The notes beneath the pieces were generated by a model. That model did no database searches, was not told the DNA's origin, and saw nothing but the letters and a program-made list of their open reading frames with translations. A DNA stretch of 61,102 nt. Origin: Chlamydiales bacterium (GTDB lineage: Bacteria > Chlamydiota > Chlamydiia > Chlamydiales > JAAKFR01). Positions 1 to 7,446 of this stretch are shown here, in pieces. Location of the stretch: the NCBI GenBank assembly GCA_022601445.1, contig JAJACP010000011.1:1-61102 (forward strand). Direction: 5' to 3'. Every line of letters begins with the position of its first letter. Position 1 is the stretch's first letter. Both the position numbers and the translations under genes were made by a program.

Positions 1-240
1 ATGCACTTTTTTGCGATTAATTTGTTTTGTTAGTCTTCTTTTCAAAACTGCTGTAATGCGTCTAAGACCATAGCAGGGATAATCCTCTATGATTTTCCGT
101 ACTTCCTGAGTCACAGCTTCATCTAGAGCCCTACCCGAATAGCCTCCTCTCTTTTTAGGATGATAGTAAAAGCTCGATCGTGCAAGGCCAAACCAACAGC
201 ACAATTTTTTAATGGAGACGACTTTTCCCTCTTGTCTCAT
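1..240 (-). CDS. IS3-family transposase OrfB, N-terminal part (cut by window edge)
   Basis: This frame was translated directly from the minus strand from the ATG at 240; 80 residues are visible and the rest lies outside the window. It begins MRQEGKVVSIKKLCCWFGLA and continues with SSFYYHPKKRGGYSG and YGLRRITAVLKRR. This is the HTH region that precedes the DDE integrase domain in IS3-type OrfB. The orfB frame is open further upstream and overlaps the end of orfA in the -1 frame (DDLLLIESR precedes the ATG). A programmed -1 frameshift giving an OrfAB fusion is therefore likely, as is usual in this family. Confidence 0.85.
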   Translation of the reverse strand, partial: MRQEGKVVSIKKLCCWFGLARSSFYYHPKKRGGYSGRALDEAVTQEVRKIIEDYPCYGLRRITAVLKRRLTKQINRKKVH

Positions 241-251
241 TCGGCTCTCAA

Positions 252-563
252 TCAATAAGAGGTCGTCTCTCTTGAGTTGATGAGAGCTTCCAGCTTTTTT
301 CTGGCATCAAGCTCCAGAACAAGCTCACCAATTTTAGCTTGTAGATGTTTGATATGCTTCTGTTGAAGTTCTTCTTCATCCTTTGAATGAACTTTCAAGC
401 CTTTTTCGCCAGACTCAAGAAAAGTGCTGATCCAATTTTCTACTTCGGATTGCTTTAAGTCATGCTCTCGACAGATATCGATCAGTTTCTTGTTCCCTTT
501 AATGATGTCGAGAATGACCTCTGTTTTACGCTTAGCTGTCCATCTTTGAATGGGTGGTTCCAT
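252..563 (-). CDS. IS3-family transposase OrfA
   Basis: This 103-residue protein is the DNA-binding component of an IS3-type transposase. The N-terminal half is a helix-turn-helix (TAKRKTEVILDIIKGN, then ICREHDLKQSEVENWISTFL). The C-terminal half is a charged heptad-like coiled coil (LQQKHIKHLQAKIGELVLEL) that normally mediates OrfA/OrfAB oligomerisation. An AAGGAG ribosome binding site lies just upstream of the ATG. The 3' end overlaps the -1 frame of orfB, the standard arrangement for frameshifted production of the fused transposase. It appears intact, so this copy may be active if its orfB is complete outside the window. Confidence 0.88.
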   Translation of the reverse strand: MEPPIQRWTAKRKTEVILDIIKGNKKLIDICREHDLKQSEVENWISTFLESGEKGLKVHSKDEEELQQKHIKHLQAKIGELVLELDARKKLEALINSRETTSY

Positions 564-597
564 TGTATGCTCCTTGTTTGAACTGTTTCAGTATACC

Positions 598-623
598 CTG
601 TCCAGTCCAATTGGGGAACTACA
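598..623. repeat. Terminal inverted repeat of the left IS copy
   Basis: On the minus strand the segment reads TGTAGTTCCCC followed by ATTGGACTGGACAG. It resembles the start of the right copy at 60546-60572 (TGTAGTGTTCCCC, then ending TTGGACAG). The shared core is GTTCCCC plus a terminal TGGACAG. The exact outer border is uncertain by a few bases because no target duplication can be recognised. Confidence 0.6.
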
Positions 624-707
624 TCATAGCTCTTGATCGGACATGGTAAAAGTCTGCTAACAGTATATTTCACAAGCATTTCCTTGATTCTAAGTAAGCT
701 CTGTACA

Positions 708-736
708 TTGACTTTTTACAAAAACAAGGGTACGAT
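708..736 (+). promoter_or_regulatory. Sigma-66/70-type promoter of the ankyrin-SET gene
   Basis: TTGACT at 708-713 and TACGAT at 731-736 are separated by exactly 17 bases, close to the vegetative consensus. The ribosome binding site AAGGAGA lies at 764-770, five bases before the ATG at 775. The leader would be about 30 nt long. Confidence 0.65.
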
Positions 737-774
737 GGCACCTCTTCGCCACCGCTAGTACTTAAGGAGACAAA

Positions 775-2535
775 ATGGCAGCAGCCGCAGCCGGAACAAG
801 TAACGACCTAAATAGTGTTGCGTTCATTCAGGACATTTTTCCCCAATCTGAATATCAGTCTAAAAAGACTGCCGGTCTTGCCGCTCACTATTTGATTGCA
901 TTAGACCAGCCTTTAGCGTGCATAAAAAATTTCCTATCTAAGAAGATCTCCAAGTTAACACGTGAGAGAACTGGAAACGAAGATCTTGATAACGCTGCCA
1001 AAGTACGCATCCTAGCCCAGGCGCGTGGGGAAATCGTAAACAGAACAAGCGAAGTGAAATACGGCCTTACGATGGCTCATGTCGCTGTGCTTGCACAAAG
1101 AATCGATGTATTACGTGATTTACAAAAACTGGGGGCGGATCCCCAAAAAACAGACTACCTAGGCTGGAACTTAGCTCATCATGCCATTGTCATCGCAAAT
1201 GGTGATACGGAAAATGAAATTGTAAAATTTGTTGTGGAGTGGATGGGAGGAGAAGAGGTTGCGGGTCAACTCCAAAATCGATACAGAGGGTCTTACAAAG
1301 ATTTTGAAGCATTGCTTAAGTTTGATCCAGCTCTGCCTGATGATGCAGTTGTATGCAAAGCCATGGGGGCAGATGGAGAAGTCAAAGAGTGTACGGCACG
1401 TGAATTTAAAGAAATAAGTGGGGGGAGAGAATATGTGCCCAAGGTGGTGGCAACACCGCAAGGGTTATACGAGCACTGGAAAAGCAGAACGTATAACGAG
1501 CTAGTATCCACCCATAATGACCCGGTTGCTCCCATCACGGATGCGTACGGCATTGTAAAAAGGGAACGTGTGGGGCACACTCTTGTTGCAACAGCAGATA
1601 CCGCTCAGGGAGTGTTTTTAAAGACATTTTATGGTGGAGAATTTAAACACGAGGAGGACAAACCACAACCAGGAGAGCCTGAACGCATTTATGACCTGAA
1701 AATAGTGTCTGCTGAAGAGCAGCAGAGCGAACTGGCAAAAATGAACTGCGGATTTCCCAACCTTGAACTTCTGACTGTTGCAGAGAGAGGAATCCCTCAA
1801 ATTGCGTTCAGAACTGTGGCTCCTGTGAGAAGAGGTGATCAACTGTTATGGAACTACGGGGGTGAGTATGCTCTCGATCACACGTTTCCTATGTTTGAGC
1901 TCGATCCAGAAGCTCTCATTCGCTATGTTCGAGACGAATCGCTAGCAGTGAAAATAGAAAGTTTTCCTAGTATACCAGCGCTTGTGCATTTTGCTACGCA
2001 CGATACGCGTGCAAATTATATCTGTACACATCCTGCAGCCTGGATCACACTTTACGACAATGATTTGATCTCTCTAATCAAGCTTATTTTCGGTGTTTTG
2101 GATTTGTTTGATCAAAATAAAACAGTTGAAAGACTTATTATCTGTTTAAAATCACTTATAAATTTAGATTACCGATTACCAAGTGCTGATAAAACTGCTT
2201 TTAAAGACTGTCTAAAAAGCTGGAATCGATCGCTAAGCACAATGTCCATGATGACTGCTATGGGTACATTGTCTGGTCTATTGCGCAGGCGGCTTCAGTT
2301 TGACAAAGCGATTCAAGATACCAATCAGATTATAAAGATTCTGGGCTTTTTCAGGTTTCAAGAAGATAACTCTGCATTTTTGGGTGACGAAGAGTATCTG
2401 TCTAAATCAAGAGAGTCTTATGACGCACTGTCTTCTGATCAATCCAAGAGGCTATGCTTGGAAACGTTAAAGGCTTATGCAGATCAAGCAAAGGTACAGG
2501 AGCTCGCTGAAATTCATACTCTCCTGTCTGATTGA
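775..2535 (+). CDS. Ankyrin-repeat and SET-like domain protein, candidate secreted effector
   Basis: The protein has 586 residues. About one and a half ankyrin repeats are visible at residues 97-150 (YGLTMAHVAVLAQRIDVLRD, LGADPQKTD, LGWNLAHHAIV). A SET-like lysine methyltransferase fold follows at about 277-365: an opening strand QGVFLKTFYGGEF, then KMNCGFPNLELLTV, then IAFRTVAPVRRGDQLLWNYG. These align with the family pattern of GxG strand, NHSCxPN and GEELTYDYG. In the pseudoknot motif the Asn and Pro-Asn are kept but His-Ser is replaced by Cys-Gly, so activity is uncertain. The C-terminal 200 residues are unassigned. Ankyrin plus SET proteins are known bacterial effectors (Legionella LegAS4/RomA), and chlamydial SET proteins modify histones or histone-like proteins. 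The effector role here is inference. The next gene follows on the same strand after 34 bp. Confidence 0.6.
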   Translation: MAAAAAGTSNDLNSVAFIQDIFPQSEYQSKKTAGLAAHYLIALDQPLACIKNFLSKKISKLTRERTGNEDLDNAAKVRILAQARGEIVNRTSEVKYGLTMAHVAVLAQRIDVLRDLQKLGADPQKTDYLGWNLAHHAIVIANGDTENEIVKFVVEWMGGEEVAGQLQNRYRGSYKDFEALLKFDPALPDDAVVCKAMGADGEVKECTAREFKEISGGREYVPKVVATPQGLYEHWKSRTYNELVSTHNDPVAPITDAYGIVKRERVGHTLVATADTAQGVFLKTFYGGEFKHEEDKPQPGEPERIYDLKIVSAEEQQSELAKMNCGFPNLELLTVAERGIPQIAFRTVAPVRRGDQLLWNYGGEYALDHTFPMFELDPEALIRYVRDESLAVKIESFPSIPALVHFATHDTRANYICTHPAAWITLYDNDLISLIKLIFGVLDLFDQNKTVERLIICLKSLINLDYRLPSADKTAFKDCLKSWNRSLSTMSMMTAMGTLSGLLRRRLQFDKAIQDTNQIIKILGFFRFQEDNSAFLGDEEYLSKSRESYDALSSDQSKRLCLETLKAYADQAKVQELAEIHTLLSD

Positions 2536-2569
2536 TAGTAATAAGCTGTTAATATACAATATATTGAAT

Positions 2570-3673
2570 ATGACAGCTTCTGCCGTTGGACAAAATTCAG
2601 TTGTTTATGAGGGACAAGGCGTTCCTTTTGAGACAGCTCAAAGCGAAATTGGGCAGATCACCTCTGTCATTTTCTCGCAAACTCCCCCAAGCTCCGCCGC
2701 ACGAGGGATCCTCAACAGGCGCAATGTTAGAAATGTTTTCCACCAAACCTCCCCTGAATACCTACAAAGCTTTCGCACAGAAATGCAAAGAATTCTCATT
2801 TACGCCTTTGATCACAAAGGGAATATCGACGACGAAACGTTTAGCCTTTTTGTTCACCATGCTCTCTCTCTGCTCCCCTTCGCCTACCCGGAAGAGGGAT
2901 TTCAAGTGCAAATCCCTGTGAAAAATAGGGATAGCTGGGAACTGGCTCCTTATACTTTAGATAGAAAATTTAATTTGGGAAGCTCGTTTTTTGCATCACC
3001 CATGCCCGCCTTTGGCTTCACGAGTGATGGCTACCCTCCGAAGCTTATTTTCATGGGAACCACCTATCCAGCAGGGCAAGGCTTTTTAGGAACGCTTTTA
3101 TCTGACTTCACTCCTTTTGCATCAGTCGGTTGGCTGCCGATGCGCTGTGGTAGAGAGGAGCTAGGAGCATGGCTGACTACGCACTCAGGAGCACATGTAT
3201 CTGGGATCAGCCTAGGGGGCTCGCTCAGCCTACATGCTGCTAAAAACTTTGGCAATCACATCTCTAAAGTGTTTGCTTTCATACCCGCAGGGCTAAACTC
3301 ATGGGAATTAAGCGCCTTTGACGACTCTCAGACTGAGATCAATATCTTATTCCAAGGAGGTGATCTGGTCTCACATTTGGGATTCTTTCCAGAGGGCAAC
3401 AATGTTAACCTCTACCATGTGCATGAAGAACAAACAGCTAACTTTTTGTCAGCACACGTTAGAGTACTGTTAAGCGGGCACAACATAAGAGTCGAACGAG
3501 GCTCGACAGAGGACGAAAATCAACGCATCCCAAGAAAAATTCTGACGGGACTACACATCCTCTTTACCCCCCTCATTTTCTTGCTCATGCTACCCGCCTA
3601 CCTAGTGGTCGCACTCGTCAAAGCGCTTCGAAACGCCCTTCAAACCAATGCCTCTGCAGACACTGAGGGCTGA
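2570..3673 (+). CDS. Lipase-like alpha/beta hydrolase with C-terminal membrane anchor
   Basis: The ATG at 2570 was chosen because the longer frame reaches back into the preceding gene; no good ribosome binding site is visible. The 367-residue product has a nucleophile elbow GISLGGS (Ser about 214) inside HVSGISLGGSLSLHAAKNFG, typical of class 3 lipases and related hydrolases. An acidic residue in FQGGDLVSH (Asp about 265) and His 297 or 304 could complete a catalytic triad. A strongly hydrophobic helix at about 325-350 (LHILFTPLIFLLMLPAYLVV) would tether it to a membrane. It probably forms an operon with the ankyrin-SET gene and may act on host or inclusion lipids, which is inference. Its last 34 bp overlap the convergent ugd gene. 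Confidence 0.6.
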   Translation: MTASAVGQNSVVYEGQGVPFETAQSEIGQITSVIFSQTPPSSAARGILNRRNVRNVFHQTSPEYLQSFRTEMQRILIYAFDHKGNIDDETFSLFVHHALSLLPFAYPEEGFQVQIPVKNRDSWELAPYTLDRKFNLGSSFFASPMPAFGFTSDGYPPKLIFMGTTYPAGQGFLGTLLSDFTPFASVGWLPMRCGREELGAWLTTHSGAHVSGISLGGSLSLHAAKNFGNHISKVFAFIPAGLNSWELSAFDDSQTEINILFQGGDLVSHLGFFPEGNNVNLYHVHEEQTANFLSAHVRVLLSGHNIRVERGSTEDENQRIPRKILTGLHILFTPLIFLLMLPAYLVVALVKALRNALQTNASADTEG

Positions 3674-4980
3674 CCCACACTATAATACGTATAGCCGCGG
3701 GCAGCCATCTCGTGGGGGCTATATTGATTGCGTCCATCAAAAAAGAGTTTAGCGTGTGGACGAACTTTCTCAAAATCAACAAATCTAAATTGCTTCCACT
3801 CAGTCACAAGAACAATGGCATCGGCATTTTCTGCCGCCTCAAACTCATCTGCACACCATGTGATCTGGGGAGATCTTTTCAAAATCTGCTTGGCGCGTGG
3901 CATTGCCACCGGATCGTACAAGCGCACATGCGCTCCCTGCTCAAGTAGCTGCCGAATCAAGACAAGCGAGGGGGCCTCACGCATGTCATCTGTCCCTGGT
4001 TTGAAAGCCAGTCCCCAAATAGCGATCTGCTTTCCAGCTAAGCTAGCGCCAAAATGGGCGTGTATCTTCTCTCCGAGTCGCTGCTTTTGACGACCGTTTA
4101 CCTCTTCAACAGCATCGAGCAGCGGTGTAGGGCTGCCTTGCTCACGCCCTGTTGCGCGTAAAGCGCGCACGTCTTTGGGAAAACACGACCCCCCATACCC
4201 CACTCCTGCATACAAAAAGGCATGCCCAATGCGCTGATCAGACCCAATGCCTTTGCGCACCATCGAAATATCGGCTCCCACATGTTCACACAACCCGGCA
4301 ACCTCGTTCATAAATGAAATCCGGGAGGCTAACATGGCGTTGGCGGCGTATTTGGTCATCTCCGCAGACAGAAGATCCATCTGGATGAGTCGATCGTGAT
4401 TGAGATTGAAAGGAGCATACAACTCTTCCATCAAGGCGCGTGCCCGCGGATGGTCTGTTCCAATCACGATGCGGTCGGGCTTCATAAAGTCATTTACAGC
4501 GTCACCCTCTTTTAAAAATTCGGGATTAGAAACAACGTCAAATTCATGGGAAAGGGCATGATCGGTCAGCGTGCGTTGCACCACTTCTCGCACAGCTTGA
4601 GCCGAGCCAACGGGCACGGTGGATTTGTTCACAATAAGCTTATACCCATCCATCTGCTCGGCTACCTGCTCGGCTGCGCGCTCAACATAGGTAATATCAG
4701 CTGACCCATCCTCTCCGGAGGGTGTCGAAACAGCAATGAAGCAGACAAGAGAGTGAGAAACTCCATACGCATAGTCTGTGGTGAATTCTAAACGTCCTGC
4801 CTGAGCATTGCGCTGCACAATCTCTTCTAGTCCAGGCTCATAGATGGGGATGACTCCTTCTTTGAGCTTTTCGATCTTGTCTCGATCGATATCTAAACAA
4901 ATCACATGATGGCCCATTTCTGCAAAACAGGCGCCTGTGACTAATCCTACGTAACCAGTTCCAACAACAAGAATTTTCAT
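3640..4980 (-). CDS. ugd: UDP-glucose 6-dehydrogenase
   Basis: This enzyme oxidises UDP-glucose to UDP-glucuronate with two NAD+. The 446-residue product has the N-terminal Rossmann motif [10 protein letters not shown], the catalytic cysteine motif YGGSCFPKD, and a C-terminal UDP-binding domain ([17 protein letters not shown]). Its length is typical for the family. It is transcribed divergently from the UDP-glucuronate decarboxylase gene, with only 60 bp between the start codons. The three neighbouring genes form one nucleotide-sugar route with Ugd as the first step. The 3' end overlaps the convergent hydrolase gene by 34 bp. Confidence 0.95.
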   Translation of the reverse strand: MKILVVGTGYVGLVTGACFAEMGHHVICLDIDRDKIEKLKEGVIPIYEPGLEEIVQRNAQAGRLEFTTDYAYGVSHSLVCFIAVSTPSGEDGSADITYVERAAEQVAEQMDGYKLIVNKSTVPVGSAQAVREVVQRTLTDHALSHEFDVVSNPEFLKEGDAVNDFMKPDRIVIGTDHPRARALMEELYAPFNLNHDRLIQMDLLSAEMTKYAANAMLASRISFMNEVAGLCEHVGADISMVRKGIGSDQRIGHAFLYAGVGYGGSCFPKDVRALRATGREQGSPTPLLDAVEEVNGRQKQRLGEKIHAHFGASLAGKQIAIWGLAFKPGTDDMREAPSLVLIRQLLEQGAHVRLYDPVAMPRAKQILKRSPQITWCADEFEAAENADAIVLVTEWKQFRFVDFEKVRPHAKLFFDGRNQYSPHEMAARGYTYYSVGQPSVSAEALV

Positions 4981-5003
4981 AACGGTGCGAATTGTAACAA
5001 GAA

Positions 5004-5032
5004 TTGCAAATTAAATGCCTATAAATTATATA
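5004..5032 (+). promoter_or_regulatory. Candidate promoter of the UDP-glucuronate decarboxylase operon
   Basis: TTGCAA at 5004-5009 and TATATA at 5027-5032 have a 17-bp spacer. The ATG is only 8 bases past the -10 box and no Shine-Dalgarno sequence lies before it, so the transcript may be leaderless. An alternative -10, TATACT at 5029-5034, gives a less favourable spacing. Confidence 0.45.
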
Positions 5033-5040
5033 CTAGCCCA

Positions 5041-6000
5041 ATGACAGCTAAAAAGATCTTAGTGACTGGTGGAGCGGGCTTTGTGGGCTCGCATCTATGC
5101 GAAGCTCTGCTCGATCGAGGGTACGAGGTGATCTGTGTAGATAATTTTTACACCGGCTCGCGAGAAAATATTGCCCACCTCACCGGAAAGTCGGGCTTTG
5201 AGGTGCTCTGCCACGATGTCTGCTTCCCTCTTTATACTGAGGTTGATGAGATCTATAATCTCGCCTGCCCGGCCTCACCCATTCACTACCAAAACGATCC
5301 CGTTCAAACAACCAAAACAAGTGTGATGGGCGCCATCCACCTGCTGGAATTGGCAAAACGACTCGATGCAAAAATTCTACAAGCTTCAACCAGTGAGGTG
5401 TACGGTGATCCACACGTGCATCCGCAGACCGAAGCCTACTGGGGAAACGTCAATCCAATTGGGGTTAGGGCCTGTTATGATGAGGGAAAACGGTGCGCAG
5501 AGACGCTTTTTTTCGACTACCACAGACAATTTGGACTCAAAATCAAGGTGGCGCGGATCTTCAATACGTATGGCCCGCGCATGCACCCAAATGATGGGCG
5601 TGTTGTTTCAAACTTTATTTTTCAAGCTATTAACAATCAATCAATTACGATTTATGGAACGGGGAAGCAGACCCGCTCTTTCTGCTTTGTTTCGGATCTT
5701 GTAGAGGGGCTGATTCGCCTTATGGAATCTCCTCAAGAATGCGTGGGTCCTGTCAATTTGGGCAACCCAAAAGAATTTTCGATGCACGCGCTTGCCGATC
5801 ACATTCTTCAACTAACAGGATCTGCTTCACAGGTTGTTTATGAGCCTCTGCCTAGCGACGATCCCAAGCAAAGACGACCTGACATCTCGCTTGCCCAAGA
5901 GAAACTCAATTGGGAACCCACTGTCGAACTGGAAGAGGGCCTCCAAAAAACAATCGAGTATTTGAAGCATGTCTGCTTGGTTGACAAAGCATTAACATGA
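5041..6000 (+). CDS. UDP-glucuronate decarboxylase (UDP-xylose synthase)
   Basis: This enzyme converts UDP-glucuronate to UDP-xylose with tightly bound NAD+. The 319-residue protein is an extended SDR: NAD-binding GGAGFVG at residues 10-16, a serine/threonine motif STSEVYGDP, and the catalytic YDEGK (YxxxK). The substrate-specific blocks [12 protein letters not shown] and [10 protein letters not shown] are characteristic of UXS proteins. The stop codon overlaps the start of the next gene (ATGA), so the two are co-translated. Together with Ugd it would give the cell UDP-xylose, an unusual capacity for a chlamydia. Confidence 0.9.
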   Translation: MTAKKILVTGGAGFVGSHLCEALLDRGYEVICVDNFYTGSRENIAHLTGKSGFEVLCHDVCFPLYTEVDEIYNLACPASPIHYQNDPVQTTKTSVMGAIHLLELAKRLDAKILQASTSEVYGDPHVHPQTEAYWGNVNPIGVRACYDEGKRCAETLFFDYHRQFGLKIKVARIFNTYGPRMHPNDGRVVSNFIFQAINNQSITIYGTGKQTRSFCFVSDLVEGLIRLMESPQECVGPVNLGNPKEFSMHALADHILQLTGSASQVVYEPLPSDDPKQRRPDISLAQEKLNWEPTVELEEGLQKTIEYLKHVCLVDKALT

Positions 6001-6950
6001 AAACGATTTTAGTAACAGGAGCTGCCGGATTTATCGGTTTTCATACAGCCCAGGCATTGGCTGGACGGGGAGATCGTGTGATCGGCTTGGATAATTTTAA
6101 CGCTTACTACTCCCCGGCCTTAAAAAGAGCACGGGCTCAAATTCTGAAACAAAAGGGCATTGAGATTATAGAAGCCGATCTCAATGAGAGAGAGGTTTTA
6201 AAACAACTCTTTGAACAACATAAATTTACAGATGTGCTTAACCTGGCAGCCCAAGCCGGAGTGCGCTACGCCCGCCACCATCCAGAAGCCTACATTAAGA
6301 GTAACATTGAAGGATTTTTGGCCGTATTAGAGACTTTGAAACACCATCCTGATGTGAAGCTCACCTACGCCTCCTCCTCTTCTGTTTACGGGCGCAATGA
6401 GAAAATCCCTTTTGCCACAACGGACACAACCGATAAGCCGGCCAATCTTTATGCGGCGACCAAAAAAGCCAATGAATTGATGGCCTATAGTTACCACCAT
6501 CTCTATGGAATTGCGATGACAGGGCTCCGTTTTTTTACGGTCTACGGACCTTGGGGACGTCCTGACATGGCCTACTACTCATTTGCTGAGGCGATTAGGA
6601 AGCAAGAGCCGATTCATCTCTTTAACCAAGGGAAAATGCAACGCGATTTCACCTACATTGATGATGTTGTACGGGGAACAGTGGCGGCCTTGGATTTTCA
6701 GGGAGAGTACGAGCTCTTTAACTTAGGCAACCATGAGCCCGTTGAGCTGTTAACCTTTGTGTCGATCTTAGAAAAGCAGCTTGGACGTGAGGCCATCAAG
6801 GTTTTTGAGGGCCCCAGCGCCGGTGAGGTCGAAACAACGTATGCCGATATTACCGATGCACAGCAAAAGCTTGGATTTCAGCCTAAAACAGATTTGGAGG
6901 AGGGACTAAAACAGTTTGTGGATTGGTACCAGACTACTCAAGTTCTCTAA
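5997..6950 (+). CDS. UDP-glucuronate 4-epimerase-like sugar epimerase
   Basis: This 317-residue extended SDR most resembles UDP-glucuronate 4-epimerases (CapI/Gae group), which make UDP-galacturonate. Visible motifs are GAAGFIGFH at the N terminus, SSSSVYGRN, the catalytic YAATKKANE, and the family block [17 protein letters not shown]. The ATG overlaps the stop of the decarboxylase gene, so the product works on the same UDP-glucuronate pool supplied by Ugd. A UDP-glucose 4-epimerase activity cannot be excluded from sequence alone. The 3' end overlaps the convergent membrane-protein gene by 17 bp. Confidence 0.82.
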   Translation: MKTILVTGAAGFIGFHTAQALAGRGDRVIGLDNFNAYYSPALKRARAQILKQKGIEIIEADLNEREVLKQLFEQHKFTDVLNLAAQAGVRYARHHPEAYIKSNIEGFLAVLETLKHHPDVKLTYASSSSVYGRNEKIPFATTDTTDKPANLYAATKKANELMAYSYHHLYGIAMTGLRFFTVYGPWGRPDMAYYSFAEAIRKQEPIHLFNQGKMQRDFTYIDDVVRGTVAALDFQGEYELFNLGNHEPVELLTFVSILEKQLGREAIKVFEGPSAGEVETTYADITDAQQKLGFQPKTDLEEGLKQFVDWYQTTQVL

Positions 6951-7446
6951 TGCCTCCGTTTTTGTCCACTTCCTGCTCAGTCAAGCTGCTCAGCCTTTGA
7001 TAAACCCCCAGCCCTACAAGCAAAAGTACAGCCACTAAAAAAAGAGCAGCAGGATAGATAAGCGACTCCAGGCTAATGGCTCCAGCCTTGAGGACATTGA
7101 GCAATGACTCAAGCGTGACAGCAATCACAATGATCACCATAAATTTTGTCAAACTACGACGCGCTTCTTTAGGTGAGTGCAGCTCGCGCTCTCGAAACAC
7201 TTCCTCTTCTAAAAGATAGCGCCCCACATCAAAAATGGCGACAGCAATAATGAGATAACCCACAAAGTTTAAAAACGCGCTGAGGCGATCACACTCTCCT
7301 TGTAAGCAGATGATCAAGTCCCAAGCACTCAATACAATAATGGCCAAGGCAACAAGTGTAAAAATGATTCCCAGTCCTATGAAAATAAAATTTGAGGAGC
7401 AAACAATAATTTTCTGGTAAAAGGGTTTTCTTTTTGAATACATCAT
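6934..7446 (-). CDS. PsiE-like four-helix membrane protein
   Basis: The 170-residue protein has four clear hydrophobic segments, at about residues 20-42, 60-80, 102-122 and 130-148. A charged cytoplasmic loop (LLEEEVFRERELHSPKEAR) lies between the second and third. The pattern, including LTKFMVIIVIAVTLESLLNV, resembles PsiE-like small membrane proteins of unknown function. Its ATG overlaps the nnr stop (TAATG), which indicates translational coupling and the same operon. No specific role can be assigned. Confidence 0.6.
   Translation of the reverse strand: MMYSKRKPFYQKIIVCSSNFIFIGLGIIFTLVALAIIVLSAWDLIICLQGECDRLSAFLNFVGYLIIAVAIFDVGRYLLEEEVFRERELHSPKEARRSLTKFMVIIVIAVTLESLLNVLKAGAISLESLIYPAALFLVAVLLLVGLGVYQRLSSLTEQEVDKNGGIRELE

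Larger units (their letters stand above)
1..623 (-). mobile_element. IS3-family insertion sequence, 5' half
   Basis: The element reads on the minus strand. It starts at a terminal repeat near 598-623, carries a complete orfA, and runs off the window inside orfB. The right end of the window (60546-61102) holds the matching 3' half on the same strand. Together the two halves would make nearly one whole element, with about 20-25 orfB codons missing by comparison with the family. This looks like a multi-copy element at which a contig ended. Confidence 0.85.

Noticed and set aside
482-679. Minus-strand frame across the left IS border
   Set aside because: It spans the terminal repeat and the orfA start in another frame and shows no family similarity.
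2477-2569. Upstream extension of the lipase-like gene
   Set aside because: It begins inside the ankyrin-SET gene, and no ribosome binding site supports it.
5180-5413. Minus-strand frame inside the UDP-glucuronate decarboxylase gene
   Set aside because: It is antisense to a well-supported gene and has no recognisable protein features.
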